A DNA stretch of 64,000 nucleotides, from assembly GCF_002102345.1 (NCBI RefSeq), contig NZ_LQPP01000049.1:62001-126000 (forward strand), read 5' to 3'. Positions 48,270-55,601 of the stretch are shown piece by piece. Source of the stretch: Mycolicibacterium peregrinum (GTDB lineage Bacteria; Actinomycetota; Actinomycetes; Mycobacteriales; Mycobacteriaceae). Both the position numbers and the translations under genes were made by a program. The notes under the pieces are model-generated. The model was not told the origin of the DNA and searched no databases. It worked only from the letters and a program-made list of their open reading frames with translations. The first letter of the stretch is position 1. Each line of letters begins with the position of its first letter.

Positions 48270-48743
48270 ATGGCCGGCGAAGGCGACCCCGAAGATAAAC
48301 CGCGACGGATACGGGTGGCGCTGCTTGCCGTCATGCTGCTGATCTCTCTGGGTCTGCTGCTGACCCGCTGCCCGGCCAACCGTGACGGCATGTCAGGTCA
48401 ACTCGCCCAGGCGATGGAAGAATCGGTGGCCGCCGCCCGCAGCGGCGCGTACGCGCTCGACCTCAGGACACGTGACCGGTCCACACCGCAACTGGTGAGC
48501 GTCCAGATTTCGGACGCGCGCGACGAGATCGTCAAGGCCTACAAGGGAATTGCGGACCTCAAGGCTGACGATGCGGTCGATCTCGACCGCCAGCGAATGC
48601 TCACCGAAGCCATGACGACGATGATCGGCCAGCTCAATACCGCATCGGCGCGGGTACGCGAGATCGCCACCGGACCAGAGTTGTCGGTGCTGCGAACGCA
48701 GCTGCTGCAATCGGCCGATGCGCTGGAAGCCGGGTACCGCTGA
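48270..48743 (+). CDS. Membrane-anchored hypothetical protein
   Basis: A 157-residue protein with a short basic N-terminus, one membrane helix (RVALLAVMLLISLGLLLTRC, about 15-34) and a helical extracytoplasmic part of 120 residues (AMEESVAAARSGAYALDLRTRD, DARDEIVKAYKGIADLKADDAV, ATGPELSVLRTQLLQSADALEAGYR). The Cys just after the helix is not in a clear lipobox. Function unknown. Its TGA overlaps the NRAMP-like ATG by one base (TGATG), so it is likely a partner or regulator of that transporter. Confidence 0.8.
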   Translation: MAGEGDPEDKPRRIRVALLAVMLLISLGLLLTRCPANRDGMSGQLAQAMEESVAAARSGAYALDLRTRDRSTPQLVSVQISDARDEIVKAYKGIADLKADDAVDLDRQRMLTEAMTTMIGQLNTASARVREIATGPELSVLRTQLLQSADALEAGYR

Positions 48744-49972
48744 TGAAGAAGTTCTTCGCGGTAGCGCTGGGGATCCTGACGGCGATCGGGGGGTTCCTCG
48801 ACATCGGCGACCTGGTGACCAACGCCGTGGTCGGTTCGCGGTTCGGTCTTGCGCTCGTCTGGGTCGTAGTCGTGGGCGTCGTCGGCATCTGCTTGTTCGC
48901 CCAGATGGCGGGCCGGGTCGCAGCGGTCAGCGGACGAGCCACGTTCGAGATCATCCGGGAACGCCTGGGCCCCCGCACCGCCGCGGCCAACCTGAGCGCA
49001 TCGTTTCTGATCAACCTGATGACGCTGACCGCCGAGATCGGTGGTGTGGCACTGGCCCTGCAACTGGCCACCGACGTCGGGCGGATGCTGTGGATACCGG
49101 TGGCAGCCGCGGCGGTGTGGCTGGTGGTCTGGCGGGTCAAGTTCTCGGTAATGGAGAACACCGCCGGGCTGGCGGGCCTGTGCCTGATCGTGTTCGCCGT
49201 CGCCGTCTTTGCCTTGCAACCGCATTGGGGCGAGCTTGCCTATCAGGTCGCGCAACCGCTGATTCCCGAATCCGAATCGTCGGCGACGTACTGGTACTAC
49301 GCGATCGCACTGTTCGGCGCCGCGATGACGCCGTACGAGGTGTTTTTCTTCTCCTCCGGTGCCGTAGAAGAGCATTGGAAGACAAAGGATCTCGGGGTCT
49401 CACGCCTCAACGTCCTGGTCGGATTCCCGCTCGGCGGCATCCTGTCGATCGCCATCGCCGCCTGCGCGACGTTGGTTCTGCTGCCGAACCAGATCGAGGT
49501 GACGTCGCTGTCTCAAGTGGTGATGCCGGTTGTCGAGGCGGGCGGCAAGCTGGCCCTGGCATTCGCGATCATCGGCATCGTGGCGGCCACATTCGGTGCG
49601 GCCCTTGAGACCACACTGTCCAGCGGCTACACGCTGGCGCAGTTCTTGGGGTGGCCGTGGGGCAAGTTCCGCCGTCCGGCCGAGGCATCCCGCTTCCACG
49701 TGGTGATGTTCGTGAGCATTGTCGTCGGCGCCGCCGTCCTGTTCACCGGCGTCGACCCGGTCATGGTCACCGAGTACTCGGTGGTGTTCTCGGCCATCGC
49801 ACTCCCCCTGACCTACCTGCCCATCCTCATCGTGGCCAACGATCCGGAATACATGGGAGACAAGACGAACGGAAGGTTGCTCAACATGTTCGGGTCCATA
49901 TATCTGGTGATAATCGTGGCGGCCTCGCTGGCCGCCATTCCGCTGATGATCGTGACCGGGGCAGGCCAGTGA
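48743..49972 (+). CDS. NRAMP-superfamily transporter with non-canonical ion motifs
   Basis: A 409-residue polytopic protein with about 11 membrane helices and the overall NRAMP (SLC11) pattern. In canonical NRAMPs helix 1 has DPGN and helix 6 MPH for Mn/Fe. Here helix 1 reads GGFLDIGDLVTNAVVG (about 17-32) and helix 6 AAMTPYEVFFFSSG (about 193-206). Changed ligands suggest a different ion (Mg2+, for example, in the NRMT branch) or a different role. It is embedded in a SigF-driven operon with two PRC-barrel proteins coupled by short overlaps. Confidence 0.85.
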   Translation: MKKFFAVALGILTAIGGFLDIGDLVTNAVVGSRFGLALVWVVVVGVVGICLFAQMAGRVAAVSGRATFEIIRERLGPRTAAANLSASFLINLMTLTAEIGGVALALQLATDVGRMLWIPVAAAAVWLVVWRVKFSVMENTAGLAGLCLIVFAVAVFALQPHWGELAYQVAQPLIPESESSATYWYYAIALFGAAMTPYEVFFFSSGAVEEHWKTKDLGVSRLNVLVGFPLGGILSIAIAACATLVLLPNQIEVTSLSQVVMPVVEAGGKLALAFAIIGIVAATFGAALETTLSSGYTLAQFLGWPWGKFRRPAEASRFHVVMFVSIVVGAAVLFTGVDPVMVTEYSVVFSAIALPLTYLPILIVANDPEYMGDKTNGRLLNMFGSIYLVIIVAASLAAIPLMIVTGAGQ

Positions 49973-50334
49973 GAATCGTCGACGCCCGCCTGCACCTGTT
50001 GGACCGGCAGATACTCGATGCCGACGGCGCCCCGGTCGGCATCGTCGACGACCTCGAGCTCGACGGCGTCGAGGCCGACGTGGATATCGAACCGGGTGGC
50101 CCGCCACCCCACGTCAGCGCGATCCTGTCCGGTCAGGTGGTGATGACCCGGATCCTCGGCGGCGCGCCGCCGCGGTCGATGTTGCACGAAATCCCCTGGA
50201 ACCAGGTCGCTTCGGTCAGCGTGACCGTGCATCTGACAGCCTCCGAACTTCCGGCGGATGCGAACTGGGTAGAGCGTTGGTTGCGCGACCACATCGTCGC
50301 CCGTATCCCTGGAGGGCGCCATGCAGCTGAGTAA
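49969..50334 (+). CDS. PRC-barrel-like protein A
   Basis: A 121-residue protein starting GTG 49969 inside the transporter stop (GTGA). LHLLDRQILDADGAPVGIVDDLELDGV (about 8-34) is the signature PRC-barrel strand pair, followed by a second part, MTRILGGAPPRSMLHEIPWNQVASVS (about 57-82). PRC barrels occur in photosynthetic reaction centres, RimM and metal-transport regulators. Here it probably binds the transporter or the membrane surface. It overlaps the next PRC-barrel gene by 14 bases. Confidence 0.8.
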   Translation: MRIVDARLHLLDRQILDADGAPVGIVDDLELDGVEADVDIEPGGPPPHVSAILSGQVVMTRILGGAPPRSMLHEIPWNQVASVSVTVHLTASELPADANWVERWLRDHIVARIPGGRHAAE

Positions 50335-50659
50335 CCTGCTCGGGCTCCGTGTGCTGGACGCCGGCCACCACCCGGTCGGCACTGTGATCGACGTCAGGCT
50401 CAAGATCGCCGAGGACGGTGGGGACCAACCCGACAACCCGGAAGTTACCGGCCTGATCGTGAGTCCGCGTACTCGCTCGTCGTACCTGGGTTACGAGCGC
50501 ACGGCCATCAACGCGCCCGCCCTCATCGCCACCATCGCCGCATGGCGCCACCGCGGCACATTTCTGGCGGCATGGGAAGACGTGTCCCGGATCGGGTCCA
50601 ACCACGTCACGCTGCGTGTCGGCTACAGCCGACACTCGCCGACCCTGCGGAGTCAGTAA
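50321..50659 (+). CDS. PRC-barrel-like protein B
   Basis: A 112-residue PRC-barrel-like protein: LSNLLGLRVLDAGHHPVGTVIDVRLKI (about 3-29), then EVTGLIVSPRTRSSYLGYE (about 41) and a C-terminal tail. Two consecutive PRC-barrel genes after an NRAMP-like gene suggest heterodimer formation or a pair of sensing domains. It is the last gene of the SigF-driven operon. Its 3' end is overlapped by a possible small gene on the other strand. Confidence 0.8.
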   Translation: MQLSNLLGLRVLDAGHHPVGTVIDVRLKIAEDGGDQPDNPEVTGLIVSPRTRSSYLGYERTAINAPALIATIAAWRHRGTFLAAWEDVSRIGSNHVTLRVGYSRHSPTLRSQ

Positions 50660-50777
50660 CCCCATCGCCGCAGTGCCACAGCCATTCGGTCAGGGCGTAC
50701 TCACTCAGAGCCAGCCGCTGCTCGCGCTCGATGACATCGGCTATCCGATCGAAAACTGACGGTGCCGGCCCGGTCAT
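50607..50777 (-). CDS. Possible 56-residue hypothetical protein
   Basis: Reads MTGPAPSVFDRIADVIEREQ followed by RLALSEYALTEWLWHCGDG, an amphipathic helical start that looks protein-like, after a good GAGGTGAG ribosome site. The last 20 residues overlap the end of the PRC-barrel gene by 53 bases and look less natural, so the frame may extend or be chance. No known family is recognised. Confidence 0.4.
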   Translation of the reverse strand: MTGPAPSVFDRIADVIEREQRLALSEYALTEWLWHCGDGVTDSAGSASVGCSRHAA

Positions 50778-50843
50778 GTTTCTCACCTCGACTCCAACAG
50801 GCTGCTGTGTACCCCGCGAGGTACCCGGACAAACCGCACGAAC

Positions 50844-50867
50844 GGTTGGAATCGGCGTCGGCGGGTA
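50844..50867 (+). promoter_or_regulatory. Weak SigF-like promoter of DUF4383 gene
   Basis: GGTTG (50844-50848), 14 bases, GGGTA (50863-50867). Perfect -10, one mismatch in the -35 and a one-base-short spacer, 57 bases before the GTG start at 50924. Similar in form to the csbD candidate at 5056-5081. Confidence 0.35.
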
Positions 50868-50923
50868 ACCCACAGCGACACCGTTGCACCTCTGTGCGCG
50901 GTCGCGCAGAAAGGGGCTGTTCC

Positions 50924-51415
50924 GTGGAAACTCCGAATCCGAGAAGCCCAGGCCACCTCGCACAATGGACTCCGTTGCAAGCAGCCGCGGTGACTGTGGG
51001 TGGCCTTTTCCTCATCGTCGGTGTGCTGGGGTTCATCCCGGGAATCACCACCGGCTACGGCGATCTGCAGTGGGCCGGTCATCATTCTCAGGCCTTGCTG
51101 ATGGGGCTGTTCAGCGTCTCGGTCCTGCACAATCTCGTCCACCTGGCGTTCGGAGCGGCCGGCCTGCTGATGGCCCGCACCGTCGGTGCCGCGCGGGCCT
51201 ACCTCATCGGAGGAGGGCTCATCTACGCCGTGCTCGGGCTCTATGGCCTGTTCATCGACCGCGAGAGTGCGGCCAACTTCATCCCGGTCAACGCGGCCGA
51301 CAACTGGCTGCATTTCGGCTTGGCATTGGTCATGATCGCGCTGGGACTGGTGTTCGGCCGGACTGCGACGGCTACTGCCGGCACCGGCACCGGAGCTCCC
51401 GGCACCATCGAGTAG
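50924..51415 (+). CDS. DUF4383 membrane protein
   Basis: A 163-residue membrane protein with four hydrophobic helices (about 17-40, 55-80, 87-108 and 125-145). It matches the DUF4383 pattern: FLIVGVLGFIPGITT then SVSVLHNLVHLAFGAAGLLMAR and NWLHFGLALVMIALGLVFGR. Function unknown; members are often stress-regulated in actinobacteria (recalled, not verified). GTG 50924 has GAAAGGGG 8-16 bases upstream. A longer frame to 50762 is rejected as it lacks hydrophobic or ordered content. Confidence 0.85.
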   Translation: METPNPRSPGHLAQWTPLQAAAVTVGGLFLIVGVLGFIPGITTGYGDLQWAGHHSQALLMGLFSVSVLHNLVHLAFGAAGLLMARTVGAARAYLIGGGLIYAVLGLYGLFIDRESAANFIPVNAADNWLHFGLALVMIALGLVFGRTATATAGTGTGAPGTIE

Positions 51416-51454
51416 ACCGACCGCCCGGTGGCGTAAAGCCACTGCGGCAGCAGG

Positions 51455-51480
51455 GTTTGCCCGGACCGTTCGACGGGCAT
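51455..51480 (+). promoter_or_regulatory. Candidate SigF promoter of heme-oxygenase-like gene
   Basis: GTTT (51455-51458), 16 bases, GGGCAT (51475-51480); one base off in the -10, the same variant as upstream of rsbW-sigF. The ATG at 51493 is 12 bases beyond, giving a nearly leaderless transcript. Confidence 0.5.
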
Positions 51481-51492
51481 ACCTCAACCGCC

Positions 51493-52512
51493 ATGACCAC
51501 GTTCTTCACCGCTCCGCAACCGCGACTTCCGGCCGCGAAGGGCCCCATCTCCGCCGCCCTGATCGACAGGCTCGGCGATCGCGCACCACACAACCACCTC
51601 GAACCGGTCTGGATTCCGCTGCGCGATTCGGATCCGTTGGGCCTGGACGTGCAACTGTCGCTCTACCTCTGTTACGAACTGCACTACCGGGGATTCTCCG
51701 GAGTCGACCAGGACTGGGAGTGGAACGCTGGACTGTTGCACCTGCGCTCACAGTTCGAACGGAGTTTTCTCGCCGCGGTCCGCCGCGAGGTCGGCAGCAT
51801 CGACCCCGACGACACCGCCGAGCGGGAGATGGCGCGCCTGTCCGTCGAGCCCCGTGACGGAACCGGCCCGTCGTATCACCTACGCGATGCGGGCACGTGG
51901 GAACAGATGCGCGAGTACTTCGTGCACCGGTCGTTGTACCACCTCAAAGAAGGTGACCCGCACGCCTGGCTGATCCCCCGCCTCAGCGGACAGGCGAAGG
52001 CCGCCTTCGTCGCCGTCGAATACGACGAATACGGAGCAGGCTCATCGGACCGCATCCACCAGAACCTGTTCGCCGACCTGCTGAAAGAGGCCGAACTGGA
52101 CGACGCCTACCTCGGCTACCTCGACGCGGTACCGGCCGAAAGCCTTGCGTTGGTGAATCTGATGTCCATGTTCGGCCTGCATCGACGACTACGTGGCGCC
52201 GCCGCGGGGCATTTCGCGGCCACCGAGATCACCTCCTCACCGGGGTCACAACGCCTGGTGGCCGCCTTGGAGCGGCTCGAGGCGCCCGAGGCGTGTGTCC
52301 GGTTCTACCGCGAGCACGTCGAAGCAGACGCGGTACACGAGCAGGTCGTTCGCCACGATGTGGTGGGCGATCTCGTGCGACGCGAACCAGAACTCGACAG
52401 CGACGTTGTGTTCGGGATGCGGGCGTTCGCCGCCATGGAGGACAGGTTGGCCGATCATCTGATGAAATGCTGGCTGGCCGAACGTAGTTCGCTATGCCGG
52501 CCGCTTTCCTGA
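51493..52512 (+). CDS. Heme-oxygenase-like diiron protein (iron-containing redox enzyme)
   Basis: A 339-residue protein of the iron-containing redox enzyme/heme-oxygenase-like diiron (HDO) fold. LSLYLCYELHYRGFSGV (about 56-72) and EQMREYFVHRSLYHLKEGD (about 136-154) hold Glu/His ligands, with VAVEYDEYGAG (about 177) and REHVEADAVHEQVV (about 275-288; E, H and E/H ligands) typical. Members catalyse oxidative C-C or C-N chemistry on unknown substrates. It overlaps the convergent CDGSH gene by 21 bases. The HDO-CDGSH-methyltransferase trio is a conserved actinobacterial neighbourhood as I remember it. Confidence 0.88.
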   Translation: MTTFFTAPQPRLPAAKGPISAALIDRLGDRAPHNHLEPVWIPLRDSDPLGLDVQLSLYLCYELHYRGFSGVDQDWEWNAGLLHLRSQFERSFLAAVRREVGSIDPDDTAEREMARLSVEPRDGTGPSYHLRDAGTWEQMREYFVHRSLYHLKEGDPHAWLIPRLSGQAKAAFVAVEYDEYGAGSSDRIHQNLFADLLKEAELDDAYLGYLDAVPAESLALVNLMSMFGLHRRLRGAAAGHFAATEITSSPGSQRLVAALERLEAPEACVRFYREHVEADAVHEQVVRHDVVGDLVRREPELDSDVVFGMRAFAAMEDRLADHLMKCWLAERSSLCRPLS

Positions 52513-52707
52513 GCTTTGGCCGGATCGCTTGACCTTGCGGTGGCTGGTATCGCACAGCGGATAGGTCTTGGACCGGCGGCAGGTGCAGATCGCCACCATG
52601 AACCGATCTGATTCCACGGCGCTTCCGTCGGGCAGCTCGATTCGTACCGGCCCCTCGACGAGGATCGGCCCGCCCTGGACCACCCGCACCATGCGACGCT
52701 CGGTCAT
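52492..52707 (-). CDS. CDGSH iron-sulfur domain protein
   Basis: A 71-residue mitoNEET-type protein with the C-x-C-x3-S-x3-P-x-C-D-x2-H signature, read as CTCRRSKTYPLCDTSH (about 41-56). It binds a [2Fe-2S] cluster through three Cys and one His. The N-terminus forms strands (GGPILVEGPVRIEL) and the tail is basic. A likely electron carrier or Fe-S sensor for the adjacent diiron protein; that partnership is inference. It overlaps the methyltransferase stop by four bases, so the two are cotranscribed. Confidence 0.92.
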   Translation of the reverse strand: MTERRMVRVVQGGPILVEGPVRIELPDGSAVESDRFMVAICTCRRSKTYPLCDTSHRKVKRSGQSSGKRPA

Positions 52708-53381
52708 GCCTTGTCCGCCCTGATGACGACCAATTCCTCTTCCGTCCTGTCATCGGTCAAACGCCCGGCGCCTCGAAGCCAAGGCGCTTGCAAGTGCAGC
52801 ACCGGACCGAACGGAATTCTTTGGGTGGCATACACGTCCGCTTCCAGCCCACCCGCACGCAGCAGCTTCACCGATTCCGCGACATCGGCGAACTCGGATT
52901 GGACGAGGTACAAGGACCCGCCTTCCGCCAGAAGTTCGGCGGCCGAGCGGCACAGCGGATCGAGTACCAATCGACCGTCCGGGCCGCCGTTCCAGGAGGC
53001 CATCGGGCCGGTCGACACAGCCGCTCCGGCAGAGGTTTCCGGCGCCACCGGAACGTAGGGCGGGTTGCATACGACGATGTCGAACGGTTCGTGTTCCAGC
53101 GCCTGAGTCCATGAGCCGAGCCTGGCGTCGACATCGACCTGTGCAGCCAATGCGTTGGCTTGGGTACATCGCACCGCGCTCGGCGAAATATCCAGCGCGG
53201 TAACCTCACTGGCGCCCAGCTCGGCTGCGGCAACGGCAACCACCCCGCTCCCGGCGGAGAGGTCCACCACTCGGCGGCCGGCCACCACATCGTTGCCGGT
53301 GAGGGCATCGATGAGTAGCCATGAGTCCTGCTGCGGGCGATAAACGTCCTCGGCGCCAACGGCAACGCTTCGGTAGATCAC
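52704..53381 (-). CDS. HemK2-like N5-glutamine/protein methyltransferase
   Basis: A SAM methyltransferase of about 225 residues, HemK2/MTQ2-like. VYRPQQDSWLLIDAL (about 13-27) is the family N-terminus, VVDLSAGSGVVAVAAAELGA motif I, ALDISPSAVRCTQANA motif II, and FDIVVCNPPYVPV contains the NPPY motif for Gln/Asn methylation (about 117). The start is ambiguous. ATG 53426 would precede it, but a perfect SigF promoter (53392-53415) lies inside that extension and GTG 53381 is ten bases beyond its -10, so I chose the latter. The target protein is unknown; coupling to CDGSH suggests redox context. Confidence 0.85.
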   Translation of the reverse strand: MIYRSVAVGAEDVYRPQQDSWLLIDALTGNDVVAGRRVVDLSAGSGVVAVAAAELGASEVTALDISPSAVRCTQANALAAQVDVDARLGSWTQALEHEPFDIVVCNPPYVPVAPETSAGAAVSTGPMASWNGGPDGRLVLDPLCRSAAELLAEGGSLYLVQSEFADVAESVKLLRAGGLEADVYATQRIPFGPVLHLQAPWLRGAGRLTDDRTEEELVVIRADKA

Positions 53382-53391
53382 CCCTATTCGG

Positions 53392-53415
53392 TACCCATCC
53401 GGGCGCCAGGCAAAC
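53392..53415 (-). promoter_or_regulatory. SigF promoter of CDGSH/methyltransferase pair
   Basis: Minus strand GTTT (53415-53412), 15 bases, GGGTA (53396-53392). Consensus match. The GTG at 53381 is ten bases beyond the -10. A second SigF candidate for the divergent CsbD gene starts 36 bases away (53451), giving back-to-back stress promoters. Confidence 0.62.
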
Positions 53416-53450
53416 TCGCTTGTCATCAACGCCACGATTCGTCACGTCAC

Positions 53451-53475
53451 GTTTAGTGCCTGCGCATCAGGGAAT
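53451..53475 (+). promoter_or_regulatory. SigF promoter of CsbD-like gene 2
   Basis: GTTT (53451-53454), 15 bases, GGGAAT (53470-53475). The -10 differs from GGGTAT at one base. It lies 66 bases upstream of the ATG at 53541. Confidence 0.55.
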
Positions 53476-53540
53476 CCAAGGGTTGCGTGGAGAAGCCGCG
53501 TAGTAAACACCAATCCACTCCTGAAGCGGAAAGGTAGAGC

Positions 53541-53783
53541 ATGACCGAGAAGAACTCAGGACCTGAAGAAGGCATCAAGGGCGTCGTCGAGGACGTTAAG
53601 GGTAAGGCCAAGGAAGCTGTCGGCACCGTGACCGGCCGCGAAGATCTTGTGCGCGAGGGTAAAGCCCAGCAGGACAAGGCCGACGCCCAGCAAGACGCCG
53701 CCAAGAAGGAAGCCGAAGCCGAATCGGCCCGGGCAGGCGCCAAGGCCGCCGAGAAGCGCGAACAGGCGAGCCAGCGACCCTAG
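53541..53783 (+). CDS. CsbD/microaggregate-binding-like stress protein
   Basis: An 80-residue hydrophilic protein of the CsbD type: EGIKGVVEDVKGKAKEAVGTVTGREDL (about 10-36), then an Ala/Lys/Glu helix (QDKADAQQDAAKKEAEAES). Predicted extended helix or disordered, cytoplasmic, unknown activity; expected to accumulate under SigF-linked stress. ATG 53541 follows GAAAGGTAG. It is preceded by a SigF-type promoter and followed by a 14-bp bidirectional terminator. A shorter CsbD protein is encoded at 4792-4965. Confidence 0.88.
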   Translation: MTEKNSGPEEGIKGVVEDVKGKAKEAVGTVTGREDLVREGKAQQDKADAQQDAAKKEAEAESARAGAKAAEKREQASQRP

Positions 53784-53799
53784 TCCGGCTTGATTGAAG

Positions 53800-53833
53800 A
53801 GATGGCCCCGCCAGCGTCGGCGGGGCCATCTCG
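53800..53833. terminator. Bidirectional hairpin between CsbD-like gene and usfY copy 2
   Basis: A perfect 14-bp stem GAGATGGCCCCGCC/GGCGGGGCCATCTC with a 6-base loop between the stops at 53783 (+) and 53843 (-). It ends both transcripts. Confidence 0.8.
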
Positions 53834-53842
53834 CGTAATACG

Positions 53843-54151
53843 TCAGCTGTTGGGTGCTTGCCTGATCACGTCGGGATGGTCTGCGTACCAACGCTCTTCG
53901 AGGCGCCGCACGCGCTGGTGAGCGATCAGGAGCCACAACCCGCCGCCGAGCAGACCCACGGCGGCAAGGATCGCGAGCACCACCGCTACTCCGGTGTTAC
54001 CGGTCGCGAAGCCGACCAGGCACGCGACGAACATCACCAAACCCAGGCCGACCAGGACCAGAGCGGGCATGTTCCGGTTGTCTTTCATCGACTCGCCGGC
54101 ATGGGGCCGGGTTGTCCTGGTGTGGTCGACGGGGTCGTCGGGACCTTTCAT
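53843..54151 (-). CDS. UsfY family membrane protein, copy 2
   Basis: A 102-residue UsfY paralog of the gene at 43096, of identical length. DPVDHTRTTRPHAGESM (about 6-22), two membrane helices (about 27-48 and 55-78) and a tail RLEERWYADHPDVIRQ. Divergence is mainly in the helices. ATG 54151 follows AGGGAGAA and lies 13 bases after the flavodoxin-like gene stop, so both are on one transcript. Its retention next to a SigF promoter suggests that it, too, belongs to the SigF regulon. Confidence 0.88.
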   Translation of the reverse strand: MKGPDDPVDHTRTTRPHAGESMKDNRNMPALVLVGLGLVMFVACLVGFATGNTGVAVVLAILAAVGLLGGGLWLLIAHQRVRRLEERWYADHPDVIRQAPNS

Positions 54152-54164
54152 CGTTTTCTCCCTA

Positions 54165-54782
54165 TCACTCGTAACGCGGATACTGGCCACCTTTGAGCAG
54201 ACCGGCCAGGTGCGCCGCGTTGCGCGCGGCCGCGGAGGTGGCGTCGGCGACCGGACCGGGTACCTCGTCAAGATCCAGGTAATCAGTGCCCTGCATGGCC
54301 TCGCCGTTCCAGTACGTAGAACCCTGGGCCGGAATGCTGTAGCCGACGTCGTTCAGCGCCTGGAAGAGATCGGCGACCGTCTTGTGCGCGCCGTCCTCGT
54401 TGCCGACGACAGACACCAGCGCCACCTTGCCCGCCAGCACCGGCCGGCCGGCGTCGTCGGTATTGGACAGCTCGGCATCGAGGCGCTCCAGAACCCGCTG
54501 CGCGATGCTCGACGGATGGCCCAGCCACACCGGCGTCGACAGCAGCAGGATGTCGGCGGCGAGCACCTTCTCGCGGATGGGAGGCCACTGGTCGTCGCCA
54601 CCCATGTCGGTTTCGACGCCGGGCTCGATGACATAGTCCGCGCAGCGCAGCGTCTCGGTCCCCACTCCCAGTACCTTGAGGTTCTCGCACACCTGATCGG
54701 CGATCAGCTCGCTGCTGGACTCCGCCGGCCGACGCTTGAGACTGCAGACCAACGCCAGCGCAGTCAGGTTCGGCGCGGTCAT
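54165..54782 (-). CDS. Flavodoxin-like NAD(P)H-dependent FMN reductase
   Basis: A 205-residue flavodoxin-fold oxidoreductase. TALALVCSLKRRPAESSSELIADQV (about 7-31) is the phosphate-binding N-terminus, ADILLLSTPVWLGHPSSIAQRVLERLD (about 75-101) the FMN/dimer region, and KVALVSVVGNEDGAH (about 117) the later strand. It would reduce flavin or a quinone-like substrate with NAD(P)H. Cotranscribed with usfY copy 2 and preceded by a SigF-type promoter. It may be part of oxidative-stress defence, by inference. Confidence 0.88.
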   Translation of the reverse strand: MTAPNLTALALVCSLKRRPAESSSELIADQVCENLKVLGVGTETLRCADYVIEPGVETDMGGDDQWPPIREKVLAADILLLSTPVWLGHPSSIAQRVLERLDAELSNTDDAGRPVLAGKVALVSVVGNEDGAHKTVADLFQALNDVGYSIPAQGSTYWNGEAMQGTDYLDLDEVPGPVADATSAAARNAAHLAGLLKGGQYPRYE

Positions 54783-54823
54783 GAATCCATCTCCCAGTTC
54801 GCTTCGGATCAGCGCCGGGAGTC

Positions 54824-54848
54824 TTCCCTGGACAGGCTCGGGTTAAAC
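54824..54848 (-). promoter_or_regulatory. Candidate SigF promoter of flavodoxin-like/usfY pair
   Basis: Minus strand GTTT (54848-54845), 16 bases, GGGAA (54828-54824). One base from the GGGTA box, 42 bases before ATG 54782, overlapping the stop of the PAS-ANTAR gene. Confidence 0.45.
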
Positions 54849-55529
54849 CTCCGAGCAGACCCGCTGGTGCGCGGTGAGCAGCAACCGGTCGAACACCACA
54901 CGGCTCGGAAGAGTCTCGGAGTAGTCGAGCGCCAGAAAATCTCGTGCCAGCTGCTCGGCCAACAGACGCAGCTTGGTGTTGGTTTCCTGCGACCGCCATT
55001 TCAGCAGCTCGAACGCCGCATCTTCGTCCAGCCGGTAGATCAGCATCAACATGCCTTTGGCCTGCTCGATCGCACCACGAGCCTCGGCGATCTCGGCCAC
55101 CACCTCGGTGACCGCCTGCTGCCGCGCCTGTGCGATCGAGGGTGAGACGTCAACGTAGAAACCGTGCGTTCCGATGACCGCACCGGTGTCGTCGAAGAGC
55201 TGATCACCGACAACGACGACCTGGTGGACGTCGCCGGCCGTATCGATGATCCGGTGCCGGGTGCTGAAGGCACCCGAGGTGCGTCGCATCTCGAGCAGGG
55301 TGGCGGCGACCTGCCCGTAATCCTCTGGGTGCTTGTGAGACAGCACCACCTCGGTCGTCGGGTTCGCGGTACCCGGTTCATACCCGTGCATCCGCTCCAC
55401 CTGCGGCGACCACTCCCAGCGTTCATCGGCGAAGTAGAACCGGAACCAACCGACCCGCTGCGCCTCGCCACCGGCAAAGGCATGCTCGATCGGCGAGTTG
55501 GCGTTCCCCTCGGCCGAGTCACTCGTCAC
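54843..55529 (-). CDS. PAS-ANTAR antiterminator-type regulator
   Basis: A 228-residue cytoplasmic protein with a PAS domain (about 24-130; VGWFRFYFADERWEWSPQVER, then HRIIDTAGDVHQVVVVGDQ and GFYVDVSP) and a C-terminal ANTAR RNA-binding domain (about 150-205). The latter contains AIEQAKGMLMLIYRLDEDAAFELLKW and SQETNTKLRLLAEQL. ANTAR proteins bind dual stem-loop RNA to prevent termination, and the PAS part would sense ligand or redox. No paired hairpin target was located nearby. It is divergent from the nuclease gene and the last gene of its strand before the flavodoxin pair. Confidence 0.9.
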   Translation of the reverse strand: MTSDSAEGNANSPIEHAFAGGEAQRVGWFRFYFADERWEWSPQVERMHGYEPGTANPTTEVVLSHKHPEDYGQVAATLLEMRRTSGAFSTRHRIIDTAGDVHQVVVVGDQLFDDTGAVIGTHGFYVDVSPSIAQARQQAVTEVVAEIAEARGAIEQAKGMLMLIYRLDEDAAFELLKWRSQETNTKLRLLAEQLARDFLALDYSETLPSRVVFDRLLLTAHQRVCSEV

Positions 55530-55601
55530 GGGGTTGAGAATAACGCGCCGGGCGGACGACGACTCAAGTGATTGTCACAGGTGACGTCTACATTCGGCGC
55601 T

